Positions 54,449-64,000 of a stretch of DNA of 64,000 bases are shown piece after piece (positions within the stretch are counted from its first letter, which is position 1; the number at the start of each line of letters is the position of its first letter). This stretch comes from Byssothecium circinans. Taxonomy: Eukaryota > Ascomycota > Dothideomycetes > Pleosporales > Massarinaceae. A program made the translations under genes and the position numbers. The notes under the pieces were generated by a model, which was not told the origin of the DNA, did not search any database, and saw only the letters and a list, made by a program, of their open reading frames with translations. The stretch is from NCBI GenBank assembly GCA_010015675.1, contig ML977013.1, forward strand, positions 91,816 through 155,815, read 5' to 3'.

Positions 54449-55338
54449 GTAGCAGGCGACAAGACGAAAACTGGCTCAGGATCAGGCGACACGAAAACTG
54501 GATCTGGATCAGGCAAGAAGACGTGATTGCGTCTATGTCTCAGAAGAACAATCAATCAGCAATCACCCATAGGCAACACCTATGCATATATCGATAGCTC
54601 TGGTCACGCTCCATCCGGTCATCCTTATCATCATTCCATCGCATTTCGCTTCATCACAGTCGTTTCAATACCATCAACTTTTCGCACACCTCGCTATCCC
54701 CCATTGCCCCATTCCCCCTGTTTTGCGTCTGTTTTTAGTGGATTTTTATCTAGTTTCCTTGTATCTAGACCCGGCCAGCCCCAGAATCAATGGATGGGCA
54801 TAAAGGCGCATCAAAGTTATCCCTTCCACCCATTGATTTTGTGGTAGCTCGCGTCGACGCAATCTAGCTTTTTCGAAAATATCCAACTCCAAGCGATGTG
54901 ATAAGGTGAGGACATGGAGCTTACTTAGTGTACTGTAGTACAATGCCACATGTACAGGTCGATGCTTAGTGATTCCACTTGACTAAGCATACCGGTAGAC
55001 CTAGCGCAGCTTGCAGCACCCCATCCGACCATCTGTGAACTAGGTACACCGATATTATTAGCATCAATTTCTCCACACTACTCTACTGCACGTCCCTTTA
55101 ACCATAAACTAATGACCCCATATCCTCTGCGACTCGCATTCAAGACGTCAGTTAATGCGGGGAAGCTCGTCGTCATCGCTGCCGTACCATGGTAGCTCCT
55201 CGGCTCAATCGCGCACGGATGGGGAAAGCTACAGATAAACCCATCGGAATCCGCATAAAGCTGCTGAAGCTTCCGCCATCAATTTTTGTACATTGATTGA
55301 GTTTACCTTCTCAATCCCGATTACAATTCCCGATTACA
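54449..55338. other. Intergenic region
   Basis: Apart from the in-frame Gly/Ser tail remnant at 54449-54525, only short frames occur. The promoter of the cyclase gene is on the right. Confidence 0.4.
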
Positions 55339-56696
55339 ATGGCCGACCAAAAGAGCACGACAAACCAGCGCTTGACGCAGATCAAGGATTTCGTCACGGG
55401 CAACAAAACCGCAACGACGATTCCGTGGGATCCGGATTCCACAAAGTTCCCTTCGCGGAAAGAGCTGCCAAAGATACCTGGTGCGCCTGATGAAGCTGCT
55501 TGGGTATGGGGCGATAACGACTATGTTTGTTAAAGAGGCTCCCTCGTTGAGCATTAGAAGCTAATTGTTGGAAGATTGGGCGGCTCAATTTGCTTACGCC
55601 GACACGCGTTGCTGCTGCTGCGAAAGAGATCCGCACTGGTGAGATCGTGCCTGTGAAGTACGCAGTTATACACCGTCGGGCTCCTTTGGTGGGATTCTAA
55701 CTCAAGTGCAGTCTTCCTCTCAATGTGCCGAACCAACCTGCGTTCGGCCGCGAAGTGTTCAAGCATGAGATCAAGACGGTGGCAGAGAATTACGCGTACG
55801 ATGACGTCTACCACTTGAATACACAGAGCGGAACTCAATGGGATGGATTCCGACACGTAAGAAATTCCCCATTAAAATACCACCACAACCACTAACTAAA
55901 CTCTCCAGTTCGCCCATCTCCCAAGCGGCTCCTTCTACAACGGTGTAAGCCCCCTCAACCTCCACTCTATCCCCCAACTCACCACTCGCCAGACAAAAGG
56001 CTCGGACATCACCGGCCCCACCGCAAACCACAAATGCTCCATCCACCACTGGGCCGAGCACGGCATCGCCGGACGCGGCATCCTCCTCGACTACCGGGGC
56101 TACGCGCACAAAAAAGGCATCAACTACGATCCCTACGACTACTACCCCATCTCCTGGGAAGAACTCTACCAATGCGGCAAAGACCAAGGCCTCGACATCC
56201 GCCCAGTGTCTCAAGGCGGCGACATCAAAGTCGGCGACATGCTCTTCATCCGCAGCGGCTGGAAAGAAGCCTACGATTCCAAGAGCGCCGAGGACCGCAC
56301 CAAAGCCGCCCTGCGCCACGGCAGTGGGTTGAATGGTGAAGATGGGCAAAGGTATGCGGGACTAAGTCAGGAAGAGAAGGTGCTGGATTGGTTGCATGAT
56401 TGCTATTTTGCGACTGTGGGCGGCGATGCGCCGGCTTTTGAGGCGTGGCCGTCGCATGAGGAGTATCATTTACATGAGTATATTCTAGCGCTTTGGGGAA
56501 TGCCGTTGGGGGAGATGGTGGATTTGGAGAGGTTGGCGAGTTTGTGTAGGGAGAGGGGGAGGTGGGTTTTCTTTTTTTCGTCGGCGCCGGCGAATTGTCC
56601 TGGTAAGTTTATGACGGCTTTGAGGTGCGGTGGTTTTGTGCTAATAGGTTGTTAGGTGGTGTGAGCTCGCATGTCAATGGGACGGCGATCTTGTAG
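55339..56696 (+). CDS. Metal-dependent cyclase family protein (kynurenine-formamidase-like, PF04199 type)
   Basis: Six exons (55339-55524, 55575-55657, 55712-55856, 55909-55944, 55993-56602, 56656-56696) join in frame to 366 residues; the fourth exon is only 36 nt. Family landmarks are PWDPDSTKFPSR and WGDNDYIGRLNLLTP at the start, the metal-site region TQSGTQWDGFRHF, then SIHHWAEHGIAGRGILLDY, GDMLFIRSGW, and HEYILALWGMPLGEMVDLE. The end PGGVSSHVNGTAIL, recovered by the last splice, is typical. In this fungal branch the first His of HxGTHxD is replaced (TQSGTQWD), so the metal ligands may differ from bacterial enzymes. The substrate is unknown. It converges with the alpha/beta hydrolase gene. 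Confidence 0.88.
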
Positions 56697-56897
56697 AGGG
56701 GCTTGTGAGCTTGTCGGTTTTGATATAGTTTGGCAGTGGTGAAATGGGTTATTGAAGGGCTTGGAGTTTCTCTCGCCAACAGAATGGCAGGTCTTTTGGA
56801 CACCAGATTGACGATTCATTATTTCACGTTTCATCAGTGTGTTAAAAGAAATCCTGTATCGAAGAGTCCACTTCCTGCCGTACCCCACGACATTCTA
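56697..56897. other. Short convergent intergenic region
   Basis: About 200 bp shared by the 3' flanks of the cyclase and hydrolase genes. Confidence 0.4.
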
Positions 56898-57995
56898 CTA
56901 GTCCGTCTTCTCATCTTCATCTTCGTCTTCGTCTCTATCTTCGTCTTCGTCCTCGTCCTCATTCTCATACTCATCCAACCCCGCCTCCTCCAAAAACTCA
57001 TCCAACAACCCCGCCACCCTTTTATTATCCAAATCCGCAAACGGAATATGCGTGCTCCCCTTCAACCCCTCCTTCCCCAACATCACCACCCTCGCATTCC
57101 CCCCATACCTATTAATCAACCTCGCACAAAGCCTCGACTCCACCACCGACGTGAAATTCTCCGCCCGATGATCCCCCCATACGAACTGCACCGACGTAAG
57201 CCTTGCCAACTTCTTAAACCGCGCGAGAGGAATAACGAAAGGCCCAAACCCGCCTGTTCCCGCAGTGATATTCGCGTTGTCGGGGAAAACGTAGCCAATG
57301 CTTTCATAAGTTACGATGCCTTTGATATTCGTCCCATTAGCTTTTGAGGCCGTCATTAGGGCGCGAAGACCACCGGCTGAGTTGGTCAGATAAACAATGT
57401 CCTTCCCCACACGACCCGAGTCCGCCGCGATGGCCGCAGCGTCCGAGTGTAGTTCGACATTCGCCTTCGTATCGAACTCCAAATACCTCGAACTCGTCGC
57501 CTGCTGCCACGCCGCCGCATCCTCCTTGGGGAACTGCACATCGGGCCACCAATCCGGCCACATGGGACCAAAGTTCCACGCGCCAAAGTTCGCCTGATCG
57601 ACCGCCGTGGGGGAATACGTATAAGGCTCACACCCCCAGTTTGCTCTGCCCACGCGCGGTCCGTCCCAGAGGTACACGGGGTAGTTGCGCCGGAGAAACA
57701 TGTCTTTGTAGCCTTCGCCGCCGTCCCAGCGGTTCTGCCATACTTGCGTGCTCGAACTGTGCCACATTATGAGGCTGGTTTTACGGGGCCGCCAGGGGAT
57801 GAAGTATTCCATGTAGCCGTGGTCGCAGGAGAGGGTGTAGGTGGCGTTGAAGGGGCTGGTGATTGTTTTGCCGCCGATGGGGAAACCGCCGGATCGGTCG
57901 AGGATGATGGGGGAGCGGGGTTTTGCTTTTTGTTTTTGTTTTGCTGTGGCGGTGTTGCCGAAGAGGAGGAGGATGTATGATAGAGGGAGCTTCAT
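56898..57995 (-). CDS. Secreted alpha/beta hydrolase with acidic C-terminal tail
   Basis: Single exon, 365 residues. A signal peptide (MKLPLSYILLLFGNTATA) is followed by an esterase-like core: MWHSSSTQVWQNRWDGGEGY (oxyanion region), YPVYLWDGPRVGRANWG, and the nucleophile elbow TNSAGGLRALM, with Ser in N-S-A-G instead of the common GxSxG. The acid is probably within VQFVWGDHRAENF, and the catalytic His is in GSTHIPFADLDN. The last 30 residues are almost only Asp/Glu with some Lys/Arg. The fold resembles fungal esterase/lactonase-like hydrolases; the substrate is unknown. It converges with the cyclase gene, a pairing that could act on related cyclic or ester compounds (inference). Confidence 0.82.
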   Translation of the reverse strand: MKLPLSYILLLFGNTATAKQKQKAKPRSPIILDRSGGFPIGGKTITSPFNATYTLSCDHGYMEYFIPWRPRKTSLIMWHSSSTQVWQNRWDGGEGYKDMFLRRNYPVYLWDGPRVGRANWGCEPYTYSPTAVDQANFGAWNFGPMWPDWWPDVQFPKEDAAAWQQATSSRYLEFDTKANVELHSDAAAIAADSGRVGKDIVYLTNSAGGLRALMTASKANGTNIKGIVTYESIGYVFPDNANITAGTGGFGPFVIPLARFKKLARLTSVQFVWGDHRAENFTSVVESRLCARLINRYGGNARVVMLGKEGLKGSTHIPFADLDNKRVAGLLDEFLEEAGLDEYENEDEDEDEDRDEDEDEDEKTD

Positions 57996-58714
57996 GTTGT
58001 TAGATTCCGAACTTTGGTTGTGCGGAGAGTTAGGCGGTCACGTAAGACGATGCGACGTAGGTGCGCTAAAAGCATTTGGTACTTTCCAGACCTTTTATAT
58101 AAGTCCCACTAGCGTGGTAAGCCTTGCTGGGAATGGAATTGCCGGCAATATGCACGGCGGCAACGTCGGATTGAAGGTGTGGGATTGTTACTTCGAGGCG
58201 TCAATTATCCATGTCCCGTGCCACGCGCGGTTATTATACAGGAGACAAGCCATGGGAGGAGGGTACTGTGACCGTATTGGGCGAGAAACATTAATGAAAA
58301 TGTCGCAATTGGCCATCTTGGGTTGCGACAATACGTCCCGCGTCGAGCGAAACTTGCTGCATCTTCGATCGGCGAGATGTTTTTGGTGTTGAGGAAATGG
58401 GGTTCGGTGACGAACTTATAAGGTAGTCAGGTACTTCGGAGGTCGCTGGTGAGCATTGAATATCCTATGTTCAGGCGTAAGCGATTTTCCTTTTTCCATA
58501 TTAGAGGTGAGGGGGATCAATTCTTCCTCGGGTAGGGGTTCGCCGTCGGTTATCTTGCCGCATCAGACAAGAGATGCCTGCAGTGTTGTCATTGGAACAC
58601 CGTTTTGAGTAACGGAAAATACTCATCAGTAGGGCTGTTAAGAATCCAGAGAGGTGAATTGATTATGCTCACGCCTGACTACCGTATACCGTTTCCAGCG
58701 AATATATACATGCT
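57996..58714. other. Intergenic region
   Basis: Promoter of the hydrolase and 3' flank of the next gene. Short frames only. Confidence 0.4.
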
Positions 58715-60864
58715 TCACTTCAGGCGCGAAATATCCAGAGGCTTACGCTTCGCCATCTTTGGAGCAGGTTTGAAGAGGATGGGAGAGTGCGACATCGGTC
58801 TCGACGAATCGTCAGGCCAATCAATCTCTCCGCCTATTTTGACGTTCTTGCGACCCCCCCGAGCCTTTGAAGCCGGCTTCCTGCCTCCCCTATCCTTCCT
58901 TCCGATCTTCACAGGCGCCTTTGTCATAATTGAACCGAGTTCTCCACCTCTCGCCCCACTGTCCTCCATTCTTGACTGTATGGTCTTCCTAGATAGGGAC
59001 CGGGTTTCGTTTTTTGAATATGCGTTGATTTTCCGTATGCCGCCTGAGCGACTATGCTCGTAAACGGGGTTTCCTACCCTCGCTCTAGCTTGATCTTGAA
59101 GTCTGAGGCTAGGGTTCTTGCGGTAGTGTCGTCCTTGTACTGTTTTGGATGTTGTATCGAAAGGAGCTACTTGTGCGAGTGCGAGTGCACGATTGATCTG
59201 TTGGCGGTGCGTTCCTAATGACACAGAAAAATGATACTTCAAGTACAACTGACTCGAATCTCGGATCTGTTTCTCTGAAATTGATTTAGGGAAGTGCCTT
59301 GCTTGATAGCGACGAATGTTTCTATGCTCGGTCAGGAGTGGATAGATGTCACTCGAAGGCTCGTTCGAAGAAGGCCACAATTCGTAGAGCAGGGTGTCGA
59401 AATAGTCGCGAAGCTGGTCGTACAGGACTTGTCTTCGAGCCTGCTGCTTCTGTGGCATACCTTTGTCTGCGCGAAGGAGCAACCGAGGATACCATGTCTT
59501 GATTATTCTTTTGAAGGATATTGCACTCGGCTGGTATGCAGAAAACATACTTTGTGTGTACAATGCGAACGGCTGTGTTTGGATTTGCTGACGGCGAAAT
59601 TCTTCAATGAGTGCCTGGGTTTCGTCAAAATCTTCGGCGCTCGCATTTTCAACACTCTCGTTGGCGCCTAAACGAAATGTGGTTAGTGAAGTTTATTCCT
59701 CAAAGTGAATAACTTAAGATATGATTCTTCGTTGAATTGCGGCGGTACGCTACAAGCCTGGTCTGGGAGTTACTCACTATCAAAAAAATTCACGCGCTCG
59801 AAGCGATCTGCAGGATCCAAGATGTTATACAAGTGAGGGCGTGCTCTGGCAAAAGTTCCGAGTGAGTAGACTTTCATTGCATATAGAATCAAAGAAACAC
59901 TTACTTTTGTGCTAACTTGCGAAGTCGACGTAAGCCTCGTTTGGCATTTCTCTTCTCCTCCAGGATCGCACTTCGATGCAGGGTAAGTTTACAGAGCGTA
60001 CAGGAATCTTTGAAGCTCTGGAAGCCGTCCAATCGAGATGCTTGAGTGGACAAGATAACAGTGAAGTCTTCCACAAGCTGATCAATATCTCTTGCAGTTT
60101 CTGCCAGCTTTTCAATCTGGTCCTAAAAAGGGTTTAACGATCAAAAGTTGGCCCAGAAGGAACGGGGGGAAGGAGCGGAGGCCAAGACTTAGAGCTCGTA
60201 CACTTCGTAGTCGGCTGCTAAGGTCTTAGTTCTCGAGTCCGACTTACATGAAATAACCCAAAGATATGAGGGGGTGACATCCAGAGTAGACTGCGTATAT
60301 TGTGTAGTTCCGAATTGATCTTGTGAAACGTGATGGCGGTATATTCAACGAGAAATTTCAGCTCATCAGCAGCAGCAATGTATTCGTTCAAGCCGCGTTC
60401 GTGCGGTTCACTGTTTCTAGCACGATGGGTCGTCCCTGTTTGGTGTACCCACATGGTCAGCAAGCGCCCTACTACGTCATGATGTAAAGTAAATATAGCT
60501 TGAGAGATGACGCTATCTCGGTGTGATAATAGACTCTTTAACTCACTGCAATCTGTCAGCGTGGCTTCGAAGTACTTTAGACATAGAAAGTTTACCTAAA
60601 AGCGCACATTTCAGAAATGGCTAATCTTCTCAACAGAATCCTGTAACGGGCATACGTGTTCTCCACAGCGTAAGGTTTGCCATCCCAAGACTTCCAGTTA
60701 TGTGCGACCCATCGGCTTCGGTGCGGGAATAGCGGATTGATATTCACCCACTTGGCGAACTTTGGTGGTTCTCCTTCATGAATGTACTGCGTAGACACGA
60801 TTGGCAACATATTCATTTCGCGAGCCAAGGCATTTCCGCATAGTCGTGGAACGGATGCAGCCAT
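58715..60864 (-). CDS. Five-exon protein of unknown family (helical core, basic C-terminus)
   Basis: Exons 60864-60596, 60545-60248, 60122-59905, 59845-59778 and 59667-58715, each joined in frame with consensus GTAAGT/GTGAGT donors, give 601 residues. Residues 1-90 (MAASVPRLCGNALAREMNML and on) and the following helical segments (DELKFLVEYTAITFHKINSE, DQIEKLAETARDIDQLVEDF, EEKRNAKRGLRRLRKLAQK) suggest an alpha-helical bundle. A CxxC pair occurs in CTLCKLTLH. The C-terminus is basic (GRKDRGGRKPASKARGGRK) and could be nuclear. No enzyme motif or membrane helix was recognised. The coherent splicing over five exons argues that it is a real gene. Confidence 0.72.
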
Positions 60865-63800
60865 ATCTCGTAGCCCCCTGCCTCTTTCTCAGGGACGGTC
60901 AAACGAAGCAGTCAGGCATGATCGGAGAAGTGAAAGTGACGTGACAATCGGCCCCGAAATAAAAAGTCGCAAGTGAATGTATGAAAATATGAAAAGGTGT
61001 GCTGTAATGAGATGGGTTCGGATGAGGTTGGTAGTTGTAGAAACGGAGATGGCGCTCCACGGCCACAGAAAATCAGAGCTCGAAACGCTAACTCCCAATT
61101 AGGATTAGTGTATAGCTAACCACATTCGGAGCACTTTAGATGCGTCCAATTGCTTGACTATTGTTTTCACCAAGTAACCTTTAACACTGTTTGACATACT
61201 CCCATAGTTGAATTTTAACGTTGCGTAACCAAATTTCTCCAAAGAACAAACCGACACGTGGTCTACGACCTCGGAGCTCTAGAGCACTCCATTTGAGATA
61301 TCTGTATATATGTAACCCTATTGTGCGATGATATGGCTTGAGCATCCGTCCCCTATATAGTAATGAGTAATGATGTATGGGTCATATTAGATTGGAAATG
61401 ATGACCGTTACACTGCGTCAGCGGTTCCTGAATTTGCGGGCACAAATCCATACCCCTATTTAGTTCTAGGTATACTTCCCGAGGTTATGTGAAATTGATG
61501 ACTTTGGCTTGACCTTACTGTAAACTAAGAGTGCAAGTATTATGTTTTTGATAGTGCTAAGAGGAGTCAACTCGTGTGAAGCTACATATTAGTAATAACC
61601 ATGGAACCGTTACAAACTTGGCCCTCGTGGCCCTGTTCTTCAACTTTATCGTAGGAATCTGCATGCTTTTTGAAACGTGTTTCCGAATGAGGTTCCTCCT
61701 ATCTCCTTCAGGGCTTCCTTCTCTTGCGCTTGACGTCCGTGTCACTATTTTTCTCCTTTCTTTTCTTTGCTAGAAGGGCCGTTATTGAGGTAGGGCAGAA
61801 TTTCATACACAACGTCCGGGAGCTCTTAACTTCACGACGAGAAAAGGAGTCGGGGAAATGCTCGATCCAATATTGGCGCAAGAGGTGCAATTCTCAGACA
61901 AGGCCCCAAAGGATAGCTCAGTCCCGTCAAATCCCCCCAAATGTCCTTGCTGACCATACCATGGTATTTGACGCGATCGAGTACTTGTCGAATTTCGCGG
62001 AAACCCCGGTTACGGAGGTGATCCTGATGTTTATTCTCTCCGAAAATAAAGGACTTTGTCGCGGCATAAAGGATATTGAGATTTCTTCGGAGATGCAATT
62101 CGCTACGGAGAAAAAAAATCGTTGAGGGCTTCAGCCACCCACGTGGTCCAAGTGTTGGTGTGTCGAGTCAGTGTATGTATTCGAACATCAAGATTACTTA
62201 CAGGACTCTTGTCCATGCGGGCGATGTCTCGGCGTCTTTCCTGTATGACTATATCTCGACCATTGTCAAAATGAATGCTCTGTGCGGTGACACCGAAGAA
62301 CTCTTGCTATTTCCCGAAAGACTCTGGAGTAAGGGTATATGGTCATCTCCTATGTGTATGTTTATACTTGGCTTGGGCTGTTGGAGGAGCTTTCCTATTC
62401 TCTCTCGGAACATCGTATTGATTAACTCACGCTGTCTGTAAGAAGCCACTACTACCCCGAGAACCCTGGATCCTAGGAGTCATGCTTTATTGATTTGACG
62501 GCAGGCGCATGGGCTTCGATAAGATCTGATAAGTCGAAAGAACAGCGCCTATATTGGGAAATAACATCTGCTATTTGGTTGGATACTGTATATGAAGTGC
62601 AACGTCTGCGAGCAAGCTTAAGATCTGCAACGACTAACTTACTACGCGAGCCCTAGAGAGTAGGACAAGCACACCTTGGTAATCCCGCTGTAATCCTCGT
62701 AATTGTAAAGCCCCACTCATAACAGAGAACCTATGATGAGATGCAGTGGCTAGAAATTCGATCACAGGGTGTTGATGCGCTCGCCTATTTGCCATTCTTC
62801 GATGGGCCACCTTATAATCATACTCCCGGGCCGGTCGCAGTCCTCAAAATCTCTGCTATTTATTTTCCATGCACCTCGGCAGTCCTTTCTTTTCCAGTGG
62901 AGAAGTGTCCAATGATCCCGCGCTGAAAAAGTTGGAACAATTCCTAGTCAGTCGCTGCATTTGGACTCGAATGGTTTTGCTACAACATCCACATAGTGTA
63001 TCCGTGATATCGGAGGGAGAAGTTGTAAGGGCGGGCGAGCAATCGTAGTCGTTCTTATCCCAAACCTTCTAGCCGTCGCGACCATTTTGTGTTAACAGTG
63101 AGTTAGGAGAAGATAGTTCACCGTACATGCATCTCGTAGCTTTGGAGTCGTTACCTAAGTATAGTGGTGTGATGCTCGGCGGAGTTTCACTGGTTCGGAG
63201 GGCGAAAGAACGGTATTGAGAAAACGATGACGAGAATATAAAGAGCATGGATTCAGAGGATACACGAACTAATGAAATATTAGATGGAGAGGCCGGAGGC
63301 GATGAAGCTCGAGGTGGGAGACGCCTGCACGTTCCTGAGGTCCAGATGAGAAAATATTACCGCTACTCTAGAAGAGGTTAGCGCTCTATGCGCCCTGCCT
63401 TAGTATGGAGGTCACTGGTGCCACTCGTCTTTCCGCGGAATGTCATTATTTGTGCAGGGTTTCGTATAAAAAAAAGAAACTTGAAATTTTATGAGAAATG
63501 TGGGCTACTTCGAAATCACCTGCTGTTACTACCTTAGCCAGGGCCTGCGCAGGGTTGCTCGGTGCAGTCCAAACTCACTTGAGTTTACAAACGAGCCGAC
63601 CTGAATTCTCGGATAACTTCAGGACAAGCTCGTAGCGACAGCGTTCATGCCAGTGGCGAGGCAAGCGGTCATGCGGTCTTTCACCAAAAGAAAAACAAGA
63701 ATAGAACCCCTTTGTTTCACGCGAACAATGGATTATCACCTGAGTTCCATCCTTTGAGTATCTCGGTTCCTTTGTTGCCTGTTACACGCGAGACTTAACC

Positions 63801-63879
63801 CCATCGCAGTCCTGCTTGAAGGTTAAGCATTATCAAAGTAAGAACATCAAAATTACACAGTGGAAAACACTCACTCGAT
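60865..63879. other. Gene-poor AT-rich region with faint exon-like fragments
   Basis: On the minus strand at about 61832-62250 there is a GTAAGT donor after coding-like sequence, then a CCGTAG acceptor and an 87-codon frame (ELHLRRNLNILYAATKSFIF and on) to a stop. No complete gene could be assembled. Nothing was recognised from 62930 to 63870. Confidence 0.3.
61832..62250 (-). pseudogene. Possible 3' exons or relic of an unrecognised gene
   Basis: A minus-strand frame ending at 61832 can be spliced to an upstream segment (about 62202-62250) in the right phase across an intron with GTAAGT and CCGTAG. Further upstream, stops interrupt. The product has no recognisable domain. Confidence 0.25.
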
Positions 63880-64000
63880 ATGCCCAAAGAAAACACGACA
63901 CGGCGTTCAAAGCGCCTCCTAGCGCAGAAAGACACCACCAACTCAACATCAGCCCGGACTTCCATCCGGAAGCAAAAGCCTAGTGATTCTAGAAAGACAT
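63880..64000 (+). CDS. 5' end of a gene running off the right edge (basic N-terminus)
   Basis: An ATG at 63880 opens a frame of 40 codons that stays open to the window end, beginning MPKENTTRRSKRLLAQKD. It is Arg/Lys/Ser/Thr-rich, as in nuclear or disordered N-termini. No domain can be judged from so short a piece. Confidence 0.4.
   Translation, partial: MPKENTTRRSKRLLAQKDTTNSTSARTSIRKQKPSDSRKT

Noticed and set aside
61724..62125. 133-codon plus-strand frame in the right-hand region
   Set aside because: The minus strand of the same stretch has better splice signals and coding-like sequence, and this frame has no domain.

Overview
The window is chromosomal DNA of a filamentous ascomycete (Pezizomycotina; Dothideomycetes is a guess). 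The support is short introns of about 47-170 nt with GTRAGT-like donors and YAG acceptors, a Zn2Cys6 regulator with the fungal-specific transcription factor domain, a microsomal P450, a Pff1-type vacuolar protease, a 2EXR-domain protein, and a nuclear tRNA with an intron after position 37. Most genes have several exons, and the models here were assembled by eye from splice sites and reading frames.

Layout. Positions 1-9155 hold five neighbouring genes that read as an aromatic catabolic cluster: a Zn2Cys6 regulator (cut by the left edge), an aldehyde dehydrogenase, a SnoaL-like protein, a dihydroxybenzoate-decarboxylase-type amidohydrolase and a carotenoid/stilbene-cleaving oxygenase. Two divergent promoters serve the four enzyme-like genes. 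A logical route is stilbene or lignostilbene cleavage to aryl aldehydes, oxidation to aryl acids, then decarboxylation. Positions 9156-16420 hold a degenerate AT-rich repeat, a coiled-coil protein with about 24 tandem 11-residue repeats and a repetitive promoter, and a repetitive GPI-type cell-surface protein. A secreted GH2 glycoside hydrolase follows (16421-19276).

Positions 19277-23148 are gene-poor and carry one copy (minus strand) of a roughly 2 kb repetitive element. A second diverged copy lies inverted at about 42.8-44.9 kb. Between them are a P450, a low-complexity protein, a large membrane protein with an acidic tail, a small methyltransferase-like protein, the M28 vacuolar membrane protease, a coiled-coil membrane protein and a small two-exon membrane protein.

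Positions 45233-49447 hold a head-to-head pair of related genes sharing a helical core and a CxYHxHx(4-5)C motif. After that come a probable relic, a tRNA-Thr(CGT) next to a palindromic Gcn4/AP-1-like site, a 2EXR protein, a hairpin (MITE-like) repeat, a secreted PD-(D/E)XK-like protein gene that looks damaged at both ends, a six-exon metal-dependent cyclase, a convergent secreted alpha/beta hydrolase with an acidic tail, and a five-exon protein of unknown family. The last 3 kb are nearly empty apart from faint exon-like pieces and the 5' end of a gene running off the right edge.
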